Made by a program: the position numbers and the translations under genes. A DNA stretch of 14,779 nt. Origin: Patescibacteria group bacterium. Its GTDB lineage: Bacteria > Patescibacteriota > Minisyncoccia > Portnoybacterales > GWB1-42-6. The notes under the pieces are model-generated. The model saw only the letters and a program-made list of their open reading frames with translations. It ran no database searches and was not told where the DNA came from. This document shows positions 1-5,117 of this stretch, in pieces. Position 1 is the first letter of the stretch; the number at the start of each line of letters is the position of its first letter. The stretch is taken from the NCBI GenBank assembly GCA_018826025.1, contig JAHKAK010000015.1, positions 1 through 14,779 of the forward strand. Reading direction: 5' to 3'.

Positions 1-74
1 AATATTAATTTTAAGTAAAATTTATAGACCCCAGTTAGATTTTTTATATATTTAGCCGGGTGACGCAAAAAAAT

Positions 75-1262
75 ATGCCAGATCAAATAAATGAAAAATT
101 AAATAAAGACAGTAATTTATCTAACCAGGTAAATTACATCAACAGAACAATAGAAAATAAAATAAAAGATAGGTTTTTTAAGGGTAAAATAGTGATTATT
201 TATGGCGCCAGACAGGTAGGGAAAACTACTCTTGTCAAGAAGATATTATCTGATTTTGGTTCCGAGAGCCGTTATTTAAACTGTGAGCAATTATCAGTCG
301 AGAGGGGGCTTAATGAGCTTGAAGCTGAAAAGATAAAATCTTTTTTGGGAAATTACAAGCTGATTGTTTTGGACGAAGCCCAGAATATACCGAATATCGG
401 CCGGGTGTTGAAAATAATTATTGATACTTATCCGGAAATTCAGATCATCGCCACCGGTTCGTCCAGCTTTGATTTGTCGCAAAAGATTACCGAGCCGTTA
501 ACCGGCCGGGCGTTCACCTATATTCTCTATCCGCTGTCTCTTAAGGAAATAAAAGGCGGCAAGGATATGTTTTTTATTGAATCAAAAATTGAAAATTTGC
601 TGCGCTTTGGCAGCTATCCGGAAGTGTTTAGGCTTTCCGAAGAGCTGGCCAGAGAGCGCTTAAACGAAATCGCCGCGAATTATCTTTACAAGGATGTTTT
701 AAAATTTGCAGGCTTGAAAAAGGCGGGGATTATAAAAAATTTGCTGGCGGCGCTGGCGCTTCAGCTCGGACAGGAAGTTTCTTATTCCGAGCTGGCGGCG
801 GCGCTCGGCATAAATCGCCTGACGGTCCAAAAATATATTGACGTTTTAGAGCAGAGCTTTGTCATTTTTAAGCTTAATGCTTTTGCCAGAAATAAGCGCA
901 AAGAAATATCAAAATCCATTAAGGTTTATTTTTATGACTTGGGAATTCGCAATAGCTTGGTGGAAAATTATAACAATCTTGAGATCCGAAGCGATACCGG
1001 CGCTTTATGGGAAAATTTCTGCATTATGGAAAGAAAAAAAATGAATGAAGACAAATCCCGATTTGCCAATTCTTATTTTTGGCGAACTTATGACCAAAAA
1101 GAAATAGATTATGTGGAAGAGGCGGGCGGGGAAATAACCGGCTATGAATTCAAGTGGAGCGGCAAAAAATCATACAAGCCGCCGGCTGATTTTGTTAAAA
1201 AATATAAGGCAAGGGTGGAAAAAATTGACAGGAGCAATTACTGGAAATTTTTGGAATTGTAG
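75..1262 (+). CDS. DUF4143-family AAA ATPase
   Basis: This is a P-loop ATPase of the widespread AAA_14/DUF4143 type, found in mobile and accessory regions; its cellular role is not settled. In numbering from the GTG at 60, Walker A (GARQVGKTT) is at residues 49-57, Walker B (LIVLDEAQ) at 101-108, and a sensor-like ATGSSS at about 131-136. The C-terminal third is the DUF4143 domain, ending in a PD-(D/E)XK-like pattern (EIDYV ... GYEFKW). The length of about 395-400 aa is normal for the family, so the gene looks intact. The start is uncertain: GTG at 60 has no visible ribosome site, whereas ATG at 75 lies about 11 bases after GGTGA, so ATG 75 is preferred. The stop codon is followed within one base by the tail of an unrelated LamG gene, suggesting the gene landed in or recombined with that locus. 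Confidence 0.88.
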   Translation: MPDQINEKLNKDSNLSNQVNYINRTIENKIKDRFFKGKIVIIYGARQVGKTTLVKKILSDFGSESRYLNCEQLSVERGLNELEAEKIKSFLGNYKLIVLDEAQNIPNIGRVLKIIIDTYPEIQIIATGSSSFDLSQKITEPLTGRAFTYILYPLSLKEIKGGKDMFFIESKIENLLRFGSYPEVFRLSEELARERLNEIAANYLYKDVLKFAGLKKAGIIKNLLAALALQLGQEVSYSELAAALGINRLTVQKYIDVLEQSFVIFKLNAFARNKRKEISKSIKVYFYDLGIRNSLVENYNNLEIRSDTGALWENFCIMERKKMNEDKSRFANSYFWRTYDQKEIDYVEEAGGEITGYEFKWSGKKSYKPPADFVKKYKARVEKIDRSNYWKFLEL

Positions 1263-1263
1263 T

Positions 1264-1443
1264 TTTAACGGCCTCATCGACGAAGTCCGCATCTACCTCG
1301 TAAAAACGCTTCGCGTTAACGGGGCAAGCCCCGTAAAAACGCTTCGCGTTAACGGGGCAAGCAACCGCGCGTTGACGGCGGATGAAGTGTTGCAGCTATA
1401 TAACCTTGGAGCCAGGGCGCGAAGATTGAGCAATAGTGTTTAG
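1264..1443 (+). pseudogene. 3' remnant of a LamG-domain (concanavalin A-like lectin) gene
   Basis: Starting one base after the DUF4143 stop, this frame reads FNGLIDEVRIY, then 22 foreign residues, then NRALTADEVLQLYNLGA. The two outer pieces together match the usual C-terminal end of LamG/laminin-G-like domains (IDEVRIYNRAL..DEV..LY). The rest of the domain, the signal peptide and a start codon are missing, so this is a decayed fragment. The 22 foreign residues come from two tandem copies of a 33-base repeat that keep the frame. The LamG assignment rests on remembered family consensus; the repeat is directly visible. Confidence 0.7.
1297..1362. repeat. 33-bp tandem repeat x2, in frame in LamG remnant
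   Basis: Copies at 1297-1329 and 1330-1362 differ only at the second base. Each contains a hairpin core (AACGC TTC GCGTT) with outer CCCGT / ACGGGG pairing, and each encodes 11 residues (VKTLRVNGAS plus one). Removing 66 bases restores a continuous LamG motif, so this is an insertion. Confidence 0.85.
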
Positions 1444-1467
1444 TTAAAAGTTAAAAGTTAAAAGTTA
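1442..1467. repeat. AGTTAAA heptamer tandem repeat
   Basis: Three full copies and one partial copy of AGTTAAA run directly after the LamG remnant stop codon. This is simple-sequence expansion next to the inverted repeat that follows. Confidence 0.75.
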
Positions 1468-1470
1468 CAA

Positions 1471-1550
1471 TTCAAAGTTCAAAATTATGGACAACGAAGA
1501 TTTTAAAAAAATGCTGAAATTGCGGGCTTTTAATTTTTAACTTTGAACTT
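1471..1550. repeat. Inverted repeat enclosing a gene scrap
   Basis: The left arm at 1471-1486 (TTCAAAGTTCAAAATT) is an imperfect inverted match of the right arm at 1532-1550 (AATTTTTAACTTTGAACTT). The arms enclose a 17-codon reading frame that starts immediately after the left arm and whose last codons lie in the right arm. This matches the pattern of a small cargo gene between inverted arms seen at 13691-14256. Confidence 0.6.
1487..1540 (+). pseudogene. Possible N-terminal scrap of a four-helix-bundle (S23/IVP-like) protein
   Basis: ATG at 1487 opens 17 codons, MDNEDFKKMLKLRAFNF, then TAA. The pattern FKK-x-LK-x-R-x-x-NF resembles the first residues of four-helix-bundle proteins related to the 23S rRNA intervening-sequence protein, which are usually about 110-130 aa. 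If so, all but the first 17 codons have been deleted. The match is short and from memory, so the identification is tentative. Confidence 0.35.
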
Positions 1551-1597
1551 GATTTACGAAACTATATAGAATAGAAATTACCCATTCAAACACCCAT

Positions 1598-1614
1598 TCG
1601 AAGTCCGACTTCGA
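1598..1614. repeat. Small palindrome TCGAAGTC-C-GACTTCGA
   Basis: A perfect 8-bp inverted repeat with a single-base centre. Close relatives occur at 2825-2843 and within 5071-5101, so this is a dispersed small palindrome of the island. Confidence 0.7.
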
Positions 1615-1661
1615 TAAATCCTAAATCCTAAATCCTAAACTCTAAATCCTAAACAAATCCC
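1615..1661. repeat. TAAATCC heptamer array
   Basis: Three perfect TAAATCC units at 1615-1635, then degenerate units (TAAACTC, TAAATCC, TAAAC), ending two bases before the ATG of the NYN gene. The array occupies the whole leader, so no Shine-Dalgarno sequence is present. Confidence 0.8.
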
Positions 1662-1662
1662 A

Positions 1663-2169
1663 ATGAGCAAACCAAAAGTAAAAATTTATATTGACGGCGC
1701 TAATATGTTTTATACCCAGAAAAAATTTGGTTGGACTTTGGATTGGCAGAAAATAAAAGGCCTGATAGAAACAGCCAAAGAAGCGCTTGATTGGCGATAT
1801 TACGTGGGAATCAAAAAAGACGATGAAGGGATGAGAAAATACTTAAAGTATTTAAACGCAATTGGCTTTAACACATTTACCAAGCCTTTAAAGAAAATAA
1901 AAGTTAGCGACGGAACGGTAAAATACATTTTTAAAGCTAATTTTGACGTTGAAATTGCCGCGGACATTCTTTTGGATAAATCAAAGATAGACGAAATCAT
2001 TATTTTTAGCGGCGATAGCGATTTTCAATATTTGGTTGGAAAATTAAAAGACGCTGGCATAAAAGTGATTGTTTATTCTTCACGCAAGACCATATCTTGG
2101 GAACTTAAACTTGAGGCTTCCGAGGTTATTTATTTTGAAGATATTAAAGAAAAAATAAGGCGGCAATAA
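1663..2169 (+). CDS. NYN domain protein (LabA/DUF88-like predicted RNase)
   Basis: The 168-aa protein is a single NYN (PIN-like) domain, a metal-dependent fold associated with RNA cleavage. Predicted acidic and polar site residues are visible: IYIDGANMF with D11 and N14, D95 and D101 in NFDVEIAADILL, and the hallmark SGDSDF at 116-121 with D118 and D120. There is no extra domain, as in many LabA-like proteins. The ATG follows a heptamer array rather than a ribosome-binding site. A second, diverged NYN gene of nearly equal length lies at 4050-4568, and the two flank the HicBA cluster. Substrate and partners cannot be told from sequence. Fold assignment is strong; nuclease activity is inferred. 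Confidence 0.9.
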   Translation: MSKPKVKIYIDGANMFYTQKKFGWTLDWQKIKGLIETAKEALDWRYYVGIKKDDEGMRKYLKYLNAIGFNTFTKPLKKIKVSDGTVKYIFKANFDVEIAADILLDKSKIDEIIIFSGDSDFQYLVGKLKDAGIKVIVYSSRKTISWELKLEASEVIYFEDIKEKIRRQ

Positions 2170-2185
2170 AGGGTATTAAAACCCT
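2170..2185 (+). terminator. Weak hairpin after NYN gene
   Basis: AGGGT / ACCCT, a 5-bp stem with loop ATTAAA, begins right after the stop codon and is followed by GTATTTTGT. It may be a weak intrinsic terminator; the stem is short. Confidence 0.35.
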
Positions 2186-2202
2186 GTATTTTGTCTTCGC
2201 TC

Positions 2203-2281
2203 GGATGATATGTAAATCCTTGGGACTTTTGTGAAAAAATCTTTTTTCACAAAAGTCCCCGCGGATGCTTACGCATCATCC
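2203..2281. repeat. Large palindrome with perfect 18-bp core hairpin
   Basis: The core at 2222-2259 is a perfect 18-bp inverted repeat (GGGACTTTTGTGAAAAAA and its complement) with a 2-base loop. Outer arms at 2203-2219 and 2263-2281 also match as an imperfect inverted repeat (GGATGATATGTAAATCC against GGATGATGCGTAAGCATCC). The right outer arm has its own small hairpin (GATGC TTAC GCATC). It could terminate transcription in either direction or be a foldback element. Confidence 0.75.
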
Positions 2282-2381
2282 TCGCTAGCCAAAATAAAAA
2301 AACCGCCCCAACCAACCCGAAGGCTGATTAGAGCGTTCTGTAAAACTAATTATATTATATCAAGCCATAAAATCTTGTCAA

Positions 2382-2508
2382 CCCCGTTAGAGGTTTTTGA
2401 AAAACTCGTATTTCTACGAAAAAAGCCGTTAGGCCAGCTTAGCTGGCCGTAGGCGAAATCGTCCGCTTATTTGGTTATTGATAGGCACGGTTGAACCTCT
2501 ATACGGGG
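2382..2508. mobile_element. 127-bp MITE-like element with TCAA target duplication
   Basis: Terminal inverted repeats are CCCCGTTAGAGGTT (2382-2395) and AACCTCTATACGGGG (2494-2508), one base different in length. TCAA lies on both sides (2378-2381 and 2509-2512). The related module at about 4638-4685 has the same flanks joined through one TCAA (CTTGTCAAGGGGCTG), an empty site. The inside holds two smaller hairpins, TCGTA TTTC TACGA and GGCCAGC TTA GCTGGCC (2432-2448), and no gene. It is probably a non-autonomous element moved by an outside transposase. Confidence 0.75.
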
Positions 2509-2763
2509 TCAAGGGGCTGTACAGTTAACGCCGCCGCTCTGTTGAAGATTAACTTCAACAGATTGGGCCAGGCGAGTGAAGATAAAGCAATAGAAGGCGG
2601 TAATTAATTTTCCGCATTATTCCCTCTCTTAAGATAAGAGAGGGTTAGGGTGAGTTATGAATGTAAAATTGTCAATCATAACTCCTCCCAGCCTCCTCTT
2701 ATCTTAAGAGGAGGAGAAATCCCTGGATTCCCGATAGCCTTGCGGCTTCGAGGATGACAAATC
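2509..2763. repeat. Composite repeat module, copy 1
   Basis: In order: an AGGGGCTG-ACAGTTAACGCC start, the hairpin CTGTTGAAG ATTAA CTTCAACAG (2539-2561), a GCGAGTGAAGATAAAGCAATA tract split by one base from its copy, a triple-palindrome block (CCTCTCTTAAG.., GAGTTATGA/TCATAACTC, CCTCCTCTTATC..), and the CCTGGATTCCCGATAG...GATGACAAA segment (2722-2761). The same order recurs at 4661-5056. No gene is supported within it. Confidence 0.8.
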
Positions 2764-2782
2764 GGGTTTACCCAATACCAGT

Positions 2783-2814
2783 TCATATGATAAATCATAC
2801 GATTTATCATATGA
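2783..2814. repeat. Perfect 14-bp AT-rich hairpin
   Basis: TCATATGATAAATC (2783-2796), loop ATAC, then its exact complement (2801-2814). It is followed at 2825-2843 by the ATCGAAGTC-C-GACTTTGAT small palindrome. It lies downstream of the hicA stop on the other strand, and could also affect termination of that transcript. Confidence 0.75.
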
Positions 2815-2905
2815 TTATCGAAGCATCGAAGTCCGACTTTGATAATAAATAAAAAAACAGCTCATTTCACGGGGTAAAAAGCTGTTACCGGCGCTAAACG
2901 ATAAA

Positions 2906-3118
2906 TTAGATATTATCCCATTCCTTTTTATCTATCCCTGCTTGCCGCAGAATTTCACTGACTAATCCGGCGCTGATATCACCTGTGTGTTTAGACGGAA
3001 TATGAACTTTAAGAACGCCTTTTTCCATAAATAGATGCCTGCCGCCGCTGTGAGGACCTTCAAACCCGAGCTTTCTGAAATTCTGGATTAATCTTCTCCA
3101 TGAAATAGCCCTAGGCAT
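2906..3118 (-). CDS. hicA: HicA-family toxin (mRNA interferase)
   Basis: The 70-aa protein matches the HicA/YcfA fold, a small double-stranded-RNA-binding-like mRNA interferase. The N-terminal helix (WRRLIQNFRKLGF) leads to GGRHLFM with H28 at the catalytic-histidine position, then VHIPSKHTGDISAGLVSEIL, the usual PxHxG-type segment and C-terminal helix. The start ATG overlaps the end of the upstream antitoxin gene by 8 bases (3111-3118), so translation is probably coupled. The order antitoxin then toxin is one of the usual hic arrangements. The histidine context is GRH rather than the common GSH, but the protein looks complete and potentially active. Confidence 0.85.
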   Translation of the reverse strand: MPRAISWRRLIQNFRKLGFEGPHSGGRHLFMEKGVLKVHIPSKHTGDISAGLVSEILRQAGIDKKEWDNI

Positions 3119-3356
3119 AAATCTTTTGTTTCAAATTCAATTTAATATTTGGAAAATCAGGAATTTTATCGCCGTCTTGCAACTTCAAAATTAACCATTC
3201 CTCTAAAACTTCTTGAAGGGTGGCCCGGCATTTTTCCAAAGTTTTTTCCGAAGCCCAGACGCCTTGAAGACCGGGAATTTCGCCAAAATAACCCCCGTCT
3301 TTTAAAACCTTATAGCGAGCCCGAGCCAATTTTTGACAAATATAATCTGTTAACAT
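3111..3356 (-). CDS. hicB: HicB-family antitoxin
   Basis: The 81-aa protein has the partial RNase-H-like HicB fold: a strand with DGGYFGEIPGLQGVWASEKTL, then a helix (RATLQEVLEEWLILKLQDG). This class neutralises HicA and often represses its own promoter, but no separate DNA-binding domain is obvious at this length. It overlaps hicA by 8 bases, so the two are expressed together. Its 5' flank (3354-3383) is a 27/30 match to that of the second HicB-like gene upstream, including a TAAAAT -10 box, so it may have its own weak promoter or be a duplicate. Confidence 0.85.
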   Translation of the reverse strand: MLTDYICQKLARARYKVLKDGGYFGEIPGLQGVWASEKTLEKCRATLQEVLEEWLILKLQDGDKIPDFPNIKLNLKQKIYA

Positions 3357-3383
3357 ATATTTTAATTTTAGGAGTCTAATAAG
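3354..3383 (-). repeat. Duplicated 5' flank of hicB genes, copy 2
   Basis: These 30 bases match 3559-3588 at 27 positions. The match covers the start codon of each HicB-like gene, a TAAAAT -10 box, and a stop codon context (TCTTATTAG here, TCTTATTAA in the other). Here the -35 position reads GTAAGT inside the upstream gene, so promoter activity should be weaker. Confidence 0.75.
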
Positions 3384-3561
3384 ATATACTTACTTCTAAA
3401 CAAAGAGCCGTCGCTTCCTTAAGTCGTTTATATAATTCCGCCAAGGTTTTGGCTTGAGTATAGCAACTTTTAAGAGAAGGGACTTTTCCAATAAAATAAC
3501 CCGATTCGTCTTTTTCAATGACCACTGGAAAACGATAGATTGTTTTAGATGATTTTTTCAT
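3376..3561 (-). CDS. Second HicB-like antitoxin, no toxin of its own
   Basis: The 61-aa protein has a typical HicB N-terminal domain: FPVVIEKDESGYFIGKVPSLKSCYTQAKTLAELYKRLKEA. It is shorter than the neighbouring HicB and is not closely similar to it. It is the first gene of the minus-strand cluster and ends 19 bases before the next hicB start. No HicA partner follows it directly, so it is an orphan antitoxin, a second antitoxin for the same toxin, or the remains of a second hicBA pair. A strong promoter lies immediately upstream. Confidence 0.8.
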   Translation of the reverse strand: MKKSSKTIYRFPVVIEKDESGYFIGKVPSLKSCYTQAKTLAELYKRLKEATALCLEVSISY

Positions 3562-3569
3562 ATATTTTC

Positions 3570-3598
3570 ATTTTAAGAGTTTAATAAGAATATGTCAA
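3570..3598 (-). promoter_or_regulatory. Sigma70-type promoter of the hic cluster, likely leaderless
   Basis: On the minus strand TTGACA (3598-3593), 17 bases, then TAAAAT (3575-3570). The -35 is consensus, the spacing ideal and the -10 one base off. Only 8 bases separate the -10 from the ATG at 3561, so a normal start about 7 bases downstream would give a transcript with essentially no leader. That fits the lack of a Shine-Dalgarno sequence. Confidence 0.7.
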
Positions 3599-3656
3599 GC
3601 GCGGCAGGGTCTGCTTGGCAACGTCCGCCCCATACCAAATCAGAGTACTAATTGCC

Positions 3657-3793
3657 TTGAATTACGAAACGCGTCTTTCCTCCTCCCCTTGATGAAAGGG
3701 AGGATTAAGGTGGGGTAATTGAATTCCAGATTACCTCCCCCTACCCCCTCCTTGATTAAGGAGGGGAGGCGCTAAGGGGGTTTCGTAATTCAA
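3657..3793. mobile_element. 137-bp MITE-like element with perfect 14-bp ends
   Basis: TTGAATTACGAAAC (3657-3670) is matched exactly by its complement at 3780-3793. Inside are two C/T-rich to A/G-rich inverted blocks (CCTCCCCTT.. and ..AAGGAGGGG) around a GGTAATTGAATTCC / AGATTACC centre. No coding capacity and no clear target duplication were seen. The inner blocks resemble the ACCCTCTC / GAGAGGGT modules at 2627-2712, 4893-5012 and 12304-12385. Confidence 0.7.
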
Positions 3794-3840
3794 AGTGATT
3801 GCTACGGGGCAAGCCTCCCTTTAAAAAGGGAGGAGAAATC

Positions 3841-3880
3841 CCTGGATCCCCGATAGCCTTGCGGCTTCGAGGATGACAAA
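3841..3880. repeat. Dispersed GGAT..GATGACAAA repeat, copy
   Basis: This 40-base word (CCTGGATCCCCGATAGCC ... GAGGATGACAAA) occurs four times in the same orientation: 2722-2761, here, 4797-4836 and 5017-5056. It contains a TGCGGCTTCG turn. It is preceded here by a CCTCCCTTT / AAAGGGAGG hairpin at about 3815-3834. Confidence 0.8.
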
Positions 3881-3907
3881 AGAGGCGCGGGGCGGGCGAA
3901 AGGTAAC

Positions 3908-3930
3908 CTGTTGAAGTTAATCTTCAACAG
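3908..3930. repeat. CTGTTGAAG hairpin with inverted loop, copy 3
   Basis: Arms CTGTTGAAG / CTTCAACAG are the same as at 2539-2561 and (one mismatch) 4694-4716, but the loop reads TTAAT instead of ATTAA, the reverse complement. The downstream GCGAAGATTAAGCAGTA tract keeps the normal orientation. Confidence 0.8.
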
Positions 3931-3972
3931 AGCAGGCAAGACGGGCGAAGATTAAGCAGTAGAATAAATTTT

Positions 3973-3988
3973 CCCCGCCGAGGCGGGG
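3973..3988. terminator. GC-rich hairpin before NYN gene 2
   Basis: CCCCGCC / GGCGGGG with a 2-base loop, flanked by AAATTTT on the left and CAAACAATTTTC on the right. The stem is strong but the T-runs are short, so it is a possible rather than certain bidirectional terminator. Confidence 0.4.
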
Positions 3989-4049
3989 CAAACAATTTTC
4001 AAGTACCAATTTTCAATCAATTTTTAAATTATCAATTATCAATTGAAAT

Positions 4050-4568
4050 ATGATCAAAAAATATATTCAAGGCCGGGTTAGCGTTTTCATAGACGCTTCT
4101 AATATTTACCATTCTTACAAACGTCTAAAGTGGAAAATAGATTTTCGTAAATTTTTGGATTATTTAAAAGAATCGGATCTACAGGAAATTTACTATTACA
4201 CCGCGCGCGATTTAGGGTCGGCGGGGCAGACAAAATTCCTAAATTTTTTAGAAATGATCGGTTATAAAGTAAGAAGCAAAAAAGTTAAATTTATCAAAGA
4301 TAAAAATAAAACCAAAGAAAAAAATGGTTTTCATAAAGGAAATTTAGACGTTGAGCTTACCATGGATATATTAGAAACTAAAGATAAATATGATACATTA
4401 ATATTATTAAGCGGCGACAGCGATTTTGAACCTTTATTGCAGTTGATGAAAATGAAATATCATAAACGATGCTTAGTCATGGCGACAAAACACAGTATTT
4501 CCATTGAACTGATAAAATGCGCCAAGTACATTAATTTAAAAAAATTGAAATCGCGGATTGAGAAGTAA
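4050..4568 (+). CDS. NYN domain protein (LabA/DUF88-like predicted RNase), second copy
   Basis: The 172-aa protein is a second single-domain NYN protein. Key residues are in the same order as in the first copy: FIDASNIY (D15, N18), GNLDVELTMDIL (D100, D106) and LLSGDSDFEPL (D123, D125). The LDVELTMDIL stretch parallels FDVEIAADIL of the first protein, but overall sequence is clearly diverged, so this is not a recent duplication. A lysine-rich loop (about residues 77-92, KKVKFIKDKNKTKEKN) is a plausible RNA contact. The start follows AT-rich CAATTTTCAA / ATCAATT repeats with no ribosome site. With the first NYN gene it brackets the HicBA cluster, an RNA-targeting neighbourhood of unknown common purpose. 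Confidence 0.9.
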   Translation: MIKKYIQGRVSVFIDASNIYHSYKRLKWKIDFRKFLDYLKESDLQEIYYYTARDLGSAGQTKFLNFLEMIGYKVRSKKVKFIKDKNKTKEKNGFHKGNLDVELTMDILETKDKYDTLILLSGDSDFEPLLQLMKMKYHKRCLVMATKHSISIELIKCAKYINLKKLKSRIEK

Positions 4569-4575
4569 TAAAAAA

Positions 4576-4598
4576 GTCCCGCATCCCCTTGCGGGGAC
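4576..4598. terminator. GC-rich hairpin after NYN gene 2
   Basis: GTCCCGCA pairs with TGCGGGGAC (one bulged G). The A-run lies before the hairpin (TAATAAAAAAG), so the classic T-tract is on the minus strand. Plus-strand termination would depend only on a short GTTTTG. Confidence 0.4.
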
Positions 4599-4746
4599 CG
4601 AGACGTTTTGTGCATTAAACCCGTAGGTCTAACAATTTAAGTATAGCAAGTTTCAATTTCTTGTCAAGGGGCTGGACAGTTAACGCCGCCAATCTGTTGA
4701 AGATTAACTTCAATAGAGCCAGACGAGCGAAGATAAGGCAATAAAA

Positions 4747-4870
4747 CCTGGATTCCCGCACCCTTTCTGTCATTCCCGTGAAAACGGGAATCCAGGCCTG
4801 GATCCCCGATAGCCTTGCGGCTTCGGGGATGACAAAAGAGGCGCCAGGGCGCAAAAATTAAGCAATAAAA
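4747..4870. mobile_element. Nested 124-base insertion in module copy 2
   Basis: Compared with copy 1, the sequence between GCAATAAAA at 4738-4746 and GCAATAAAA at 4862-4870 is extra. It carries CCTGGATTCCCG ... CGGGAATCCAGG inverted ends (4747-4798 region) with an inner CATTCCCG TGAAAA CGGGAATC hairpin, then a GATGACAAA repeat (4797-4836). The flanking direct repeat suggests insertion or unequal recombination. Confidence 0.55.
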
Positions 4871-4963
4871 GGTGGTGATTAATTTTCCGCATTGTTCCCT
4901 CTCTTAAGATAAGAGAGGGTTAGGGTGAGTTATGAATGTAAAATTGTCAATCATAACTCCTCC

Positions 4964-4983
4964 AAAGCAGAGCTTAGCTCTGC
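4964..4983. repeat. 20-base palindromic micro-insertion
   Basis: AAA then GCAGAGC TTA GCTCTGC is present here and precisely absent from the matching position in copy 1 (between 2688 and 2689). Its AGC-TTA-GCT centre is also the centre of the palindrome at 2432-2448. Confidence 0.75.
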
Positions 4984-5070
4984 CAGCCTCCTCTTATCTT
5001 AAGAGGAGGAGAAATCCCTGGATCCCCGACAGCCTTGCGGCTTCGAGGATGACAAAAGCGGCGCGAAGAG

Positions 5071-5114
5071 AAATCATTCGAAGTTGGACTTCGAATGATT
5101 TCTTCGAATGATTT
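5071..5114. repeat. 14-bp inverted repeat plus 13-bp tandem duplication
   Basis: AAATCATTCGAAGT (5071-5084) is matched by its exact complement at 5088-5101 around TGG. The right arm's last 13 bases (CTTCGAATGATTT) are then repeated in tandem at 5102-5114, immediately before the pilus promoter region. Confidence 0.75.
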
Positions 5115-5117
5115 GAC

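Larger units (their letters stand above)
4661..5056. repeat. Composite repeat module, copy 2, with two extra insertions
   Basis: This has the same order as 2509-2763: AGGGGCTG start, CTGTTGAAG hairpin (4694-4716), GCGAAGATAAGGCAATA tract, triple-palindrome block (4893-5012) and GATGACAAA repeat (5017-5056). It lacks the 127-bp element of the first copy's left side. It has a 124-base extra segment (4747-4870) between two GCAATAAAA words and a 20-base palindrome (4964-4983) absent from copy 1. No gene is supported. Confidence 0.75.

Noticed and set aside
1..59. Promoter or gene end before the DUF4143 gene
   Set aside because: The stretch is A/T-rich with no convincing -35/-10 pair and no recognisable coding remnant.
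1144..1263. Upstream extension of the LamG frame
   Set aside because: It lies antiphase within the DUF4143 gene and has no LamG similarity; only the part after the DUF4143 stop is meaningful.
2231..2452. 73-codon plus-strand reading frame
   Set aside because: It starts inside the 18-bp hairpin and runs through the 127-bp element; low-complexity product with no family resemblance.
4615..4854. 79-codon minus-strand reading frame containing IQAWIPVFTGMTE
   Set aside because: That peptide is a well-known spurious translation of the CCTGGATTCCCG repeat; the frame is made of repeats only.
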